A stretch of DNA of 64,000 bases from Endocalyx cinctus (Eukaryota > Ascomycota > Sordariomycetes > Amphisphaeriales > Apiosporaceae): contig BCKC01000004.1 of NCBI GenBank assembly GCA_001600455.1, positions 1,798,001 through 1,862,000 of the forward strand, written 5' to 3'. Positions within the stretch are counted from its first letter, which is position 1. Each line of letters opens with the position of its first letter. The notes beneath the pieces are model-generated. The model did no database searches. It was given only the letters and a program-made list of their open reading frames with translations, and was not told the origin of the DNA. Positions 14,253-26,386 of this stretch are shown one piece after another. Both the position numbers and the translations under genes were made by a program.

Positions 14253-14996
14253 ATGGTAGAGCAAGTTACGACGGCGACCACCACGACGACGGGAGTCTCC
14301 ACGGGGGTTAATCTCAAGGGAGAGTCATCAACGACGTCGACGTCGACGGCGGAAACGACCCCTCTTCCCGACCTACCGCCGTCGTCGCGCCTAGAAGCGC
14401 GGTACCCTCCGCCCTGGGTATCCAACGGGGGGTGGTGGAGCCGGCCGGGGGGTAATCCGTGGGAGACGGCGTCGTTCACAACATCCGTCATAACATCAGC
14501 ATCTACGTCATCATCATCATTATCAGAAACTACTACGCCGGATTCGTCAACCCCGACGACCCCGCTACCGTCAAACGACTCGCGGCAAGGAAACGACGGC
14601 GACGGTGGCGGGAACGGGGGCGGTATCGGCGCCGGCGTGGCCGCCGGGATAGGTATCGGGGGTTCGGCCGCTATGCTACTCCTAGGGGGTTTTATCGCGT
14701 ATTTATTTTACAGGAGAAGGAGAGCGAGAAGACGGCGACAACAACAACGGCAGCGGCAAGAGAATCTCAATACTTCTCATAACAGCAATAATAACGATCA
14801 TTATGATGATGAAAACAACAATAATAACAATAACAATAACGAAGAAAAGTCTCCGAAAACGGGAAATCGAGTTTTAGCGGTGCTAGGAGAAATGGACGAC
14901 GACGGCGAACGACCGGCGGCGGTAGAACTCCCCGCGGAACGGGAACCGGGCGAGATGAGCGCGGAGCCGAGACCGCCGCAGGAGCTGGAAGGATGA
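14253..14996 (+). CDS. Single-pass membrane protein with Ser/Thr-rich ectodomain
   Basis: Uncharacterised 247-aa protein. Residues 1-115 are rich in Ser, Thr and Pro (a likely O-glycosylated stalk) with a WVSNGGWWSRPGGNPW patch near 55-70. A Gly-rich linker leads to one hydrophobic segment at about 128-153. RRRRARRRR follows, predicting a cytoplasmic side, then a Gln/Arg run, an Asn-rich stretch and an acidic Pro/Glu-rich tail. The design matches the stalk, one helix and basic stop-transfer layout of many ascomycete cell-surface or wall-sensor-like proteins, but no named family is evident. There is no N-terminal signal peptide, so either the helix is a signal anchor or an upstream exon is missing. 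The start is ATG at 14253; stop TGA. Confidence 0.65.
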   Translation: MVEQVTTATTTTTGVSTGVNLKGESSTTSTSTAETTPLPDLPPSSRLEARYPPPWVSNGGWWSRPGGNPWETASFTTSVITSASTSSSSLSETTTPDSSTPTTPLPSNDSRQGNDGDGGGNGGGIGAGVAAGIGIGGSAAMLLLGGFIAYLFYRRRRARRRRQQQRQRQENLNTSHNSNNNDHYDDENNNNNNNNNEEKSPKTGNRVLAVLGEMDDDGERPAAVELPAEREPGEMSAEPRPPQELEG

Positions 14997-15551
14997 GGAA
15001 GGTGTGTACGGGTTGATCGTGACGGGGGTTAAAGACGGTGGTACAGAGATACACGCTCCAAAAAGAGCAGTTATTAACTCCACTCCCTCCACTCCCTCCC
15101 TCCGGTCTCTGGCAGCAACGTTTTACGTGATAAGAAAGAAGAAGAAGAGGAAAAAAAAAAATAGGTGCCTTACCAGCCCCGTCAAGACGATTGCTGAGAG
15201 CTAATTGCGGTAAAATTCAAATTATATGAAAGGGTGGAGGACAGGGGGGGGGCAAGGAAAAGTGTGAACTCACGTGGATATCAACGGCGATGTCAATCAA
15301 GAATTCTTTCCGCCTATGGGCTCATATTATGGGGCTAAGAAACTTGTACTACCCCGTTACCCTCTTTCCTCGTCGTGAGAATGGATATATACCCATACAT
15401 AGATACGTATATATACTTACTATGATAAATAAAAATTCCTTTTTTTTAATAAAGAAAAAAAAAAGGAATAGCTTAACCTACGTATATAGCCTTTTGGCTC
15501 GCGAGAAAACACCGATCCACCACACTTACTCTTGGCGTCGTCGCCCCTTGG

Positions 15552-15582
15552 CCCCCCCCCCCCCCCCCCCCCCCTTTTTTTT
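15552..15582 (+). repeat. C23-T8 homopolymer block
   Basis: Twenty-three consecutive C residues followed by eight T. The complementary G run could form a G-quadruplex. Exact length is uncertain because such runs are hard to sequence. Confidence 0.85.
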
Positions 15583-16056
15583 ATCCCTTACATTTATAAC
15601 CCGCTACCGGCGGATTGTCTAAAGCGGCGGAGTGGAAGCGAAACTCGGACGTAACATTTTTCGTATATATGTCTCGTACGTATATGTGCGTGTATATGTA
15701 TATATATAAGTAGTATTCGAATTCTTAAACGGTACGGTTGCTTTTGTCCGGAGATAGCTGAAAGAGAAATGGAAGTAATCATAATTGGCGATGTGTGCAT
15801 AAATGTAAACGTATATTACGTACATACAATACTTGCGTCACATCTGTGACCAATATTCTATTATTATTGTTATCTCAAATAATTTGGTTACCACCAAAGA
15901 GCACACATAGTTAAATCACATACGTACAGATTTTTTTTTTTTCGAAGTGGTATGGATACCCATTTATGTATGGAGATCCTTTAGGGAACGTCGTGGTACT
16001 TGTGGAGAAAGAGTTGTCAGATGTCAGAGTTTCTGTTGATTATTAGTAGCTAGCTG

Positions 16057-16174
16057 GAGTATAAGCCACACCAGCCACATCACCAGCCACAGGCTGGTGT
16101 ATGTGGCCAGTGCGGAGCTGGCCTGTACGCCAGCTCACTTACACTCGAAATAATTCTGACTAGCAGAATTATTT
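16057..16174. repeat. Cluster of adjacent inverted repeats (cruciform-capable)
   Basis: Three stems follow one another. The first is GCCACATCACCAGCC (16074-16088) with GGCTGGTGTATGTGGC (16092-16107), pairing with one bulged T. The second is GAGCTGGC (16115-16122) with GCCAGCTC (16129-16136). The third is AAATAATTCTG (16148-16158) with CAGAATTATTT (16164-16174). The first two are bracketed by GAGTATAAG (16057-16065) and CTTACACTC (16138-16146), complementary apart from one G-T pair. No coding sequence is present. It could be a fold-back element, a structured RNA or a replication/termination feature. Confidence 0.75.
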
Positions 16175-17944
16175 CACAACATCAACAACAATAATAACTT
16201 CATTTTTCAGAACAGTAAAATCTTACGATTTTAACCCAACAGTTTCATTGTCTCGTCATCCCACATACAGTCTATAAACATTCCACTTATAAATTTGTTG
16301 ATAATATTAAAAAATAAAAAATAAACAATAAAAATAAAAAAAAATAAACCACTTACGTGACAGTGATTAGAGAGCCAAACCTTTTTCCTTGCTTTTTTTT
16401 TTCTTGTTTGTTATTATTTTCTTTTTTTTTTGTCTTTTCCCCAAGACAAGGCAGGAAGTCGCGCGGCGGAGATCATCAAAATGAAACCCTCTCGGCCTCT
16501 CCTCTACCGAACCCCCTTGTTCCTTGGTAAAGGTCTTCTTTTTTCACGGGTTGTTGACGTTCGAAGAGGAACATCGGTGACCCATGGATTGATATCCGGA
16601 TGGCTTGGTAATGTTCCGCATCCTTTCTCCCCCGCGTGAAACTATTCCCGAAAAAGTAGATGATACATGCATAGGCTGTAAGTGTCCATATGTACCGTAC
16701 CATACTACTAGCCCTGGAGGTATGGGCGCGAAAATTGTCAGTGGTATCCATATAGTGGACGTCTTACGTATACACGTGCTTATGATTTCATTAGTACCAT
16801 CACACCTCCAACAATCGGCAAATCGGATCTTCCCGTTCAGCTCGTTTAAATAATTATTTATTTATTTATTCTTTCCTTCTTTCCAGTTCTAGACTTCTAT
16901 ACATCACTGGATGTGAAATTGTATAGAAATAATCGTAGTGTGGTCACAGTTATCACTGCATTAGCCGGACTTTTGGAGCCTTTGGTAACATGTGAGGAGA
17001 GGTAGATTGTTGGGTAGCACGCTTATCGGGGCAAATAANAAAAAAAAAAAAAAAAAAACTTTGGAAACAACCCACTGTGTGATCTAGTGATGGATATCAA
17101 CTGTTTATTTTCGATCCTGTCTTCTAGAGCTCTTCTCCACTGATACCGCCGGACCCGTCATCGCCTTGAATAAAAAAGGGGGGCATGCGACAACTGGGCG
17201 GGCTAGCTAGAGGAGTCAGCTCCTAGGATATCGGACCGAGGGTTCTTGAGGGTGAGAGAGAGAGCGAGAGCAGGAGAGGAGTTTCCTTTGCAGGTTGGCC
17301 CTTCATTTTCTTTTCTCTCCAGATGTGCTTTTATACCAGATCTTAGAGAATTTCTAGCTCCAACAACTTAGATATGTGTTGGTGATGTACTTACTGCTTG
17401 AGTATCTATTTACCGTTAGGCCAGCCTGGCCAGGTAGTCACGTAGAGAACCACCCAACGATGTCGAGACCGGGTATTAATAAGGCGCCCAGTATCTTGCC
17501 ATCTCGGCTTTCCTTTTTAATCGATACTTCTCCAAGCTCGATTCGAGAAAGTGGGAAAACGGAGAGGCTGGTTAGGCGAGTGAGATCTCGCTGCTATGGT
17601 AGAGAATTAAAATTGTGTCGCCAAGAGGTTATAGGTGTTAAAATGAGTGTCCTGCATTTCATCTCCATCTTCCAGCACTCGTTTATGTTATGCTGGCAGC
17701 GTATCTTTGACAATTTCCCTTGATGTCATGTCTAAAAAGTCATTACATGTTCGTAGCTGCCGTCAGCTTTCACCGGCTGTTCAGCTATTCTCATAACAAA
17801 TGATAGCTAGCTCCCCGCCCCGTAGCGATGTCAGCCGGCTGCACATATTGTCCAGCCTCGCATCCTTTATGATGACGCTCTCAACTAGCGACGGCTTCTC
17901 CACTCTAAATCAGTCACTTTTATTTCGCTGCGCCGCTTATTCTC

Positions 17945-18436
17945 TCAGAATGTGGTAACCGAAGCCGTGATTGGCGCACCGGGGGTCGCGCTGGTAGTGA
18001 TTACCTGAATCGGCGGGGCTTGGTTCGGCTTATACCTAAGAGCCCAGTCGCTGCCGGGCTGAGCCGGATTGACGATCTCCATCATCGTATACTGAACCTG
18101 GCCGTGTTCGACGTGAGGAACGCATACGTCTTGCGTGAGTCTCCACGTGGGCGGTTCGCTAACCGCGCTCTCGGTATCTCGTCCTTCCGACTGTAAAAGA
18201 TCGGCAAGGGTTTTTACATATATGGAGCCCAAGTCAGTCAACGCTCGAACGGGGAGTTTTCCCATATTCTCCCGCAGCGGATTACGGTTATTGAAGGTGT
18301 GGGGATGTTTGGATTTTTTTTTTCGGCTTACACAGCAATTCGCACAAGGAGAGTTGGCGACGTATACCCAATTAGGGCAGTTGTGAGAGTAAAAGTACTT
18401 GCAACGGTACTTGTAATAACCTCCGCTACCGCTCAT
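17945..18436 (-). CDS. Small Cys-rich protein, uncharacterised
   Basis: A 163-aa single-exon frame. The N-terminus MSGSGGYYKYRCKYFYSHNC has Cys at residues 12, 20, 31, 34 and 35 (C-x7-C-x10-C-x2-C-C) with His18 between, suggesting a small metal-binding knuckle. The middle (about 60-85) could form a helix (KLPVRALTDLGSIYVKTLADLLQ). The tail is Pro/Thr-rich. Aromatic and Trp residues spaced around the cysteines (NCPNWVYV) look like a folded domain rather than random translation. I do not recognise a named family, and no function is assigned. The start is the first Met of the frame; there are no neighbours within 2.9 kb upstream of its stop or 7.9 kb upstream of its start. Confidence 0.6.
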   Translation of the reverse strand: MSGSGGYYKYRCKYFYSHNCPNWVYVANSPCANCCVSRKKKSKHPHTFNNRNPLRENMGKLPVRALTDLGSIYVKTLADLLQSEGRDTESAVSEPPTWRLTQDVCVPHVEHGQVQYTMMEIVNPAQPGSDWALRYKPNQAPPIQVITTSATPGAPITASVTTF

Positions 18437-21400
18437 ATTGAAGGAGGGGTCGAGTTTTGGTGAAGAAAGGGGGAAAAGGGGGGAAGGGAAGAAAGTAGTG
18501 ATAATTTTATTAAGTATTATAAGAGAAATAATAAAGAGGGTGGGAGATTCAACTCCACGATAAAAGAGAGAAAAAAGTGTATGTGTACGTATTATTAACC
18601 TGTACTACAAGAATAAAACAAGGACTGACTGTCCGCTGACAGCCAAGCGGCGGTGATTAGTAGGATCCTAGGTGAATGTAAAAGCTCAGCTCGAGGGTAG
18701 AGTAGTAGAAAATAGATGATTCAATGCCCTTCTTCTGGTAAATGAGTAGGGGGGGGTTTTGTCAGACGGCGTACGAGGGTAAAATATGAACAGCTCCCTG
18801 ATTCAAAGGCCCCAGTACCAAAATGTATGGGGAGGGAGAAGTGAGGTTGATCTGCGCAAGGTTGTAAAGGTAAATGACAGTCTTCCCATCCACGTTTATT
18901 TATGTTCCGGAGAAGGCAACCTTGTTTATTATCATGTAGCATTGCCGTTGGAAACGTTTGCTTCTTTTGAGCCTCTACGGCCGAGTACCTACGCATGACC
19001 CAATTGGAAGCCATATGAATGCACGTTTGGACACTTTGTTTGATTCTAATTTCTTTTTTATTTCCATCTGCATAAAACGGGGCATCGGCCTCGTTTGTTT
19101 TAAGCATTGGAGTTTTCTTTCTTTTTTTTTTTTCTTAAATTAAATGTTCTACGCGATATCGTACGTATGTAGGTAGAAATGCACGTGTGGTTTCGAGATC
19201 CTCTGCATACAGGGGTGGAAGGGTGGGTAGTGCTTTTCTGATGTGCCAATCATTTAAAAATCTGGTGCGGGATGAATGAAGGTACAGTGCCAGCGATGCA
19301 AGAAAGTGCATTTTCTCGTTTCTGCATAGTAAAAGGAAAAAACAGCCAACCAAAGGAAAAAAAAAAAAAAAATAAAGGACGAAATAAATACCAAGATATT
19401 ATTGTATCTGGTAACCATTCGCACACATGCAACGTAATATCTGCAGGAATGTGATTGGAAATTTTGGTTTATGGGCCTATCGTCATAAAGTTGTAAATTG
19501 ATTGCGGAGAGAAAAGAAGACGGGAAAGAATCTATACGTATATACTACCTAGGTCTGTAGTTAACCAGGTATATAGTAAGACATAACGTTAGCTAGATTA
19601 TTGGATAAAATACGATTCGGCTCCGAGTTTAGTATTTCGTATTCAATAATAATAATAATAATAATCAATCAATCATAATTTCTGAATCAAAGTATACAGA
19701 ATTGTGATATGTAATTTGTTAGGTTTTTTAGCGTAGAGATTTCGAAGAGGTTTGGTGGTTTGATAATTTGATGATTTTGATGGAGACTTTTTGATGGTGG
19801 TGATTGTACAGATTTTCAACGCAAGGTAAATGCAAAAGAAGGTACATTAGTGCATACTACATTACCCGCATAAAATATCCCTGTTTCCCTATCTTCTTTA
19901 TGTATACGTTATGTAGCATCGAAAATTGACAGTAAGCACGGGTCTTGCATACTTTTCGCCCATCGCCCTTGTCCTTGTCCCGCCACGGTTACACTTGCAT
20001 ATGTCGCATGCTTGCCCGGTCTTTCTCTGTAACCCACACCTTTTCCTAATAGAGAAATTAGTTGGGACCTCTTAATAGTTAGTGAATAATACAATCGGGA
20101 AAAAGACGATAGTAGACAGTTCAAAGAGGGAAACCTACTATAAAATAAATATATACTACTGCGAAAAAAAAAAAAAAAACATAATGGAACTCCTTAATAA
20201 GGTATCATCTACTAAATCTTCTTAATCCGAGTTCGCGTTGTGCAGAAGAAATACGCGGTGACATCAGAGAAGGATTGTCTTGTACGTTTTTTTTTTTTCT
20301 TTCTCTCTTTTCTCTCTCCTTGTCCACCCGTCACTACATTACCACAATACAACAATATCGTCACCACTCTCCATCCGTACACCCACCAATATAAAATATA
20401 GCCGCCCGATTCAAAGTCTCATGTTTCCTCAAACTACTATATAGAAGTTTGAGGCTGAAAGGGATATGTCAGATTTATGGGTCACGATGATTGATTGGTT
20501 CGGCTTGTTCTCCGCGGCCGCGAAATAATTTAGTGCTATCTATTAGAACCCTTAACCTTGGAAAGAAGGAAGAAAAAGAAAAAAAAAAGGTGCTATTATT
20601 GACTGTAGGTACTTATATGTAGTACTTTATATTTAGTATAAATGTAGTGTACTACGCTTATGTAGTACAAGTATACTACTGTATACTGTAAGATATTAAT
20701 GTAGTGTTAGTATAATATATTGAACCAATGTCTTGTACGGCATGTATCCATATCCTCAGATGGTACGTTTTATGATCATGTATTTTAGGGCTCATCGACC
20801 GTTGCACAGCATCTGGCGAAGCAAACCCTTCGACGCCGAGGTTACTTACTTAATCAACCCGTTACATTTTCGAACAATAAAAGAGATGATTCTTATTTTA
20901 TCCATAAGGGGAAAAAAACCAAAGAAGATAAGACGAGTTAATGAGACATGGATAAAATTTCAAGGCAGAGTCAGGCAAGACTACCCAGGGATCCCCAGAA
21001 CCCTTGAGCATATGTGGACTCCATTACCACATGGCCAATCACGACGATACGCCACGTTCTGGGGTTCCTAAGGCGCTGGCTGATCTTTTTTTATACTAGG
21101 ATCCAATTTCTAAGGTCTTTTCTTTGCTTTTCGGACACGTTCTCTTCATACAAGTACATGTCAATGCTTTATTATGTAATAATCCTTACAACGTCTGCCT
21201 ACCTTACCCTCAGGTAAACTACTTAATTACCGTTAAAAGGAAGAAAAAAAAGTGTAGATTTATATAACTTGCCTTCTTGATATAAATTTCAAAGATATAA
21301 AACTAAAATAAAATATGCAGAGCTTTAGAGCATTCGGGGTGTTAAAGAAATATACCAACATGACTTTGTTGAGTAGTAGATCGAGGTTTCAATATACTAA

Positions 21401-24400
21401 GGAGCGTGCGTCTATGTTGAATTGACCGTTGCTACTTCATCTTTTGTATAGTCTCAACCTCATTTCATTAATCAGATTTGTAAGTTCTTCCAACAAAGGT
21501 AGCAAAAGGTCTTAGTATCTGTACCAGTTGCTGTTAAAAATTGGCGATCGCACCGGATAAACCTCGAGAGATACCTTTTCTAGAAAACAATACCGTTGAC
21601 GTGATTACAACTACGATGCCAACCTGTTATTTCGACAAGTGTAGCCGACCTATGCTCGAGAGCTACTATAATAATATGTATGCGCATAATTTATACTAGA
21701 CCCATACCCATATTCAAAAGGATCTGCCTTAATAATGTTTGAGGCCGGCAGATTATTCAAGGGTCAATCAAGGGTGACGTTCGTCAACACTATTTATATA
21801 CGTATACACCGTTGATTTTATACGCACTATCCCCATAGACCAATCCTTAGCTCCCTCCCGGGTACGCTATCCTGACCGTAGTAACTTCATAATATCTCCA
21901 CTGTACTTTATATCTCGTGGGTGACTACCGATTGGAGAGTTAAAGACTGTAAATTATACATTGTACTAGATGATATGTCACATTTGATATATCATGAAGC
22001 GCTAAAAAAATTAAACTAAAATAAACGAGCACTCCATAACCGTCGCCGGCAAGGTAAGAATTAAATATTGATTCCGAACCAGATCGTACGATTATTAGTC
22101 AGTAACTTTCGTATCGTCGGCGAGAAAGAGAGGAAGAAATGGGGAAAAGTAGTCCTAGTCACGTACATGCACTCGGAAATCAATTCAGCTGCAACAACAT
22201 TGGCCCAGTTAGCCGGCTCATCGCATCATCTCGATCCTAACGGCAGATGATGAAAATCAAAACGACGTGTTTTGCGATCGATCTATTTCGGCAGCCAATA
22301 TATTTCACCCTTTTAGTTTCATGCAAGTATGCCTCCTCCAAGTATTTTGCACTGCAACGCCGAGCGCAGATGATGTTCAATCTAGGCAATTATAATCGTT
22401 GCTCTTGGCCCGGTCGCGTCCACCAACTCAAACTCCTACTTTTTTTCATCGTATTAATCTAAGATATTATACAAAGCAGGGTGTTATGTGACGGCCTAGT
22501 AGATAGTGATTTATCATATTACAGCCATCTCGGTAATTCACTATAAACCATCTATATTCGACGGCAAGTGAAAAACTATTCGTATGCAATCGCAAGTATC
22601 TTGTGAGGCCGGCATGTAAACACACTCACCAACCTGCATTTTCTCAACAAACCATCGCAAAATAGATGAGTGCTTAGCAAGCTCGCACCAACAGCAGGAA
22701 GGTGCGTTCTTCAGTAAGGCAACGCCCTATGGGGAAGCTCCCCGTACCGTAATTTGGAATGAGTGGTATCATTCGTGTGTTGCGTCGAGATGCAAAGCTG
22801 ACAGCATAGAGAGCAAACGAGTACACTGGTGCTTGATTTTGGGAGCGTCGTATTACCCAGGCGCGTTAGTATCTTATGCCGAGGCTACCAACTTCCTCAA
22901 CGACAGCACGGCAGAAAGAATGAGTCATAGATCTGAAGTCTCGGTTGCGCACAAAGGGAGAGATGACAACATAATGGTTATCTCAAAAAGAGAGCTTGAG
23001 TATGCCTCTCGTCGGCCCTGAAACCCGGATGTAAATGCAGAGCCTACTTATGTCTAAATTTAATTACCCATTTACTACCTCGACAACTATCCTCACTTCT
23101 AGACCACGGTAAACCTTAGGATATTATTGTGTCTAAAGACATTGTCTAAATTCTTCTATTTTTTTTTTCGTGATTTCAATACTCTTTTATATTGGATGGC
23201 CTCGTTTTTTCTAGATTCTGCTACTGAACTTCCCGGTATGTAAACCTCCAAACTCATATTACCATACTAATAATCTAATCACCGATGTTAAACGCGGTGG
23301 ACTAGCTAACTTTACAAGAACGCCATAAGTTTCATTTCAGTAAGATCGTCGAAATTCTAAACCATGGAGGGAGGACACAAGATTCACATACTTGCTTGGA
23401 TCCATCGTAGATCGTGTACATCTCACGTGCTGATAAACCGAAACTTTGTATAACGTCTCTTAATAAAGAGAAGAATAATTTGCCTAGGCACAAGATAGGT
23501 AACGTGCGCGTGCGTGTCAATGTGAGTGTACATGCATCAGTTTTACGGTAGCATGGGCAGCACAGGTAGGACAACATCCCTCAAGGCCAAGATACTACAG
23601 TAGCAACTGCCGTCAAAGAGCCTCTCTAATGTGCTATCACAATCCCTCTTCTAGGGGTAAACCCTCCGAGAAAAAGCAGGAGCTTGCGTATTTCTAGTGC
23701 GGTGTAACAAAAGCTAATTGATATAGATTAACGTTTCCTCCCCCCTTCCTCTTTCTTGCCCTCGTTACTTTCTCCCTCTTAATTACCCTCGCTGGAGACC
23801 GGATCGAGCTCCAATTTGCTTACTCTGCCACGTAATTATGCTGCTTGGAACTTTCAAAGAAAGATAAAACAGGCAGCAAAGTATCCTTACAAGTCTAATC
23901 ATCCCATCCATTACGGGAGGCAGGAGGGAGGGAAGGAGGGAGGGAGGGGTGTGTTATGAATCATACAAGATCATGCGAAGAATAAAATTAGGAAATCCCG
24001 CCTGCGCACCATCTCCACAGAGTAGATCTAATATTTGAAGAAAAGCAAGGGACAGAAATCTCCTGGATCTTAATCTATCATCTACTATAATACAATGGAG
24101 GTCAATCATTCGCAGCCAACTTAGAGGCAAGGGTCGATGGAGGCGGGGAAGCCTTTTTTTTTTTTTTTTTTTTTTTAAACCCCCCCCCCCCCCCCCCTTC
24201 CCAACCCACGTGTAGCATGTACATCCAGCCATTGTTTCACGATGACTGAAAATATAGGGTGGTAAGATTTAAGACGAAGTAACAAAAAAAAGTGTACAAT
24301 ACGACCTTGAAAAATTCTACCAACGCGTTCGACGAAGCCTACATAGCGTGATATGTACTCCGTAAGAGCTCAATTCCGGAAATGTCGTCGCGCAGCTCAA

Positions 24401-26386
24401 AGCTGTTTGGTTCATACCAACATTTTGATTTTTCCGGAAATTACCTCGAAATAAAATAATTACGGATAGACTCTGGTGGGAAATCTATGATCCCGACAAG
24501 TCCTGCACAGACGAAAGCAAACAAACATCCCATACTCTCCCTCTTCCCTCCTTCTTTTTCTAAAACGTCTCTTAGAAGTGAAAAATCTTCTATAGCTTTA
24601 AACAACTCCGCGGCTTACTACTTACTACCTCAACTCCGAGCCCACCGAACTACAGGACGGGACCGGTTTACTCACAAAACTAGATAAGAAGCGGCGTACG
24701 TCCCCGGAAAGACCCACTTTTATCTAATTGAAAACAAGATATTGTCAACGACCGATGGTCAGGGTATTTCTCGACATGTGATCTGGTCCTGGTCTATAGG
24801 AAATTGTGAACACGCAGGGCAATGGTCCTACATACATATAACACGTACGTATCCCTATTTATGGTAAAATTCTTGCAAGAGGAGGGAGGAAAAAAAGACA
24901 TTGACTACGATTTGGTCAGCCATAACATAATTAAGATGGATCTGGCACGTCTACTTGTTCACATGTGTCTTCGTCATTGACATTCCTCCTCGCTTATTTG
25001 GGTAACCCGTCCATTCTGATACCGGAATCTTTAACTATCGGGGACCAAAGAACATCCTTCTGGTTCCAGGGTACTGGGTAGACGATCTCTCGTTTCTTTT
25101 TCCCCCCTCCCTCTCCCTCGGGTCGGGGGAAAAATAAAAAAGTACTAGATGAGTGATGAGTTGCGCTTTCTTCCAAGTAGAAACCCGTTTCGGATCGTTT
25201 CTCAAACCGCCACGCTTCAACATTGGGAGAAGAAAAGTAATTAGCAAAAACACGAACTTTGAACCCTCCATTTTTCTGTGCTTTCTTGCTTTATAATACT
25301 ATGGATTTAACTGGCTTAACACGTTTTTTTCCTATCATTGATTAGAAATACCAAACACCAAGCCAAACGAAGCTGAGACGACTATTTATTTTTACCCTTT
25401 TACAAGCTGCGCCGCAAGTATTACAACTTCTTATCAAGTTATCATCATCATTTCACAATCATACAAATTAAAAAAAAAAAAGAAAAAGAGAAAGAATACG
25501 ATACAACCAATCAAGATATAACCTCTTCATTTAATAAGAAAAGGTCCAAGAAGAAGGGGAATCTTTCTTTGACCTTTTTTGATGAAAAAGGGCAACAAGC
25601 TCGGCGATCACATTTAATAACCCGGTCGGTGGAAAAGCCCCCGAGACGCGTCCTGGCGTCCTGGCGTCCAAAAAAGACTACGAGTCTCACATACGCACGT
25701 ATTTATTTTTCTTACCCTTTTTCAAAACGCAAGAACTTTTCGTTTCTTGACTCAATGCTGAAGGCAGATCATATTCCAATGATCGTCCGAGCCGTTCTTT
25801 AGTCTTCTTTGATAAAACCCTCCGGATTTCCCTGCTTTTAGATTTATCGTAAAATTGAGTCGTGGGCATTTTCTTTCTTTCTTCTAAAACCCCTTGCTGA
25901 TTGAGTTGAACGGAACCACTTCGTACCTTTCTCACATATCTCACGAGACCTGTTTGACGTGACAGGGCGGTCCGAATTGATCTGCGACTGGAATCCGGAA
26001 TCTTCTTCTAGATTCCTAGTTATAAAATAAATACAAAAAAAAAACCTATAAATCTTCCGAATAAACCATGTCATTAGTTCCAAAATAATTATAATCCAAG
26101 ACTTTTTTTTCTTTCTCCGACCTTGTCTGCTTGTCCCATCTCCTCTCCTCCTAGATATGTATCATCAATGCTAGATAGATAATGGACGCGCTTTGAAGTT
26201 GGCAAGAAAAATCAATTGATCCTTTCTATATATATATTTTCCCCTTCTCCTTTATTGCTAGCTCTTAACATTTTTTTTCACACTTTTGAAAACCTAAGGT
26301 GTTATAAAATTCGAAAAACAAGCTATTCCAACCCCTTCGTTTTCTTTTTCTTTTTTCTCCCTCTTCATCATTTTTTTTTTTTTTTT
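18437..26386. other. Eight-kilobase gene-free spacer
   Basis: The longest gene-free stretch. I found no open frame with family resemblance, no tRNA-like cloverleaf and no transposon ends. It contains T and A tracts (for example 19362-19374 and 20164-20179), an AAT repeat near 19645-19665, a T23-AAA-C18 block at 24154-24197 and AT-rich GTATAC/TAGTAC clusters at about 20600-20720. It includes promoters or 3' ends of the flanking Cys-rich and PRMT5 genes. A lineage-specific short or heavily spliced gene cannot be excluded. Confidence 0.5.
24154..24197 (+). repeat. T23-AAA-C18 homopolymer block
   Basis: Twenty-three T, three A, then eighteen C. It resembles the C23-T8 block at 15552 in mirrored order. 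The G-rich complement could form a quadruplex. Confidence 0.85.

Larger units (their letters stand above)
14997..17944. other. Gene-poor spacer with homopolymers and a hairpin cluster
   Basis: No gene is supported across 2.9 kb. It holds a C23 then T8 run at 15552-15582, AT-rich alternating stretches around 15380-15460 and 15660-15720, the hairpin cluster at 16057-16174, and an ambiguous base at 17039 next to an A tract. Short open frames look random. Confidence 0.55.

Noticed and set aside
20733..21071. 112-codon plus-strand frame
   Set aside because: No recognisable family, AT-rich context, ends without a plausible gene structure.
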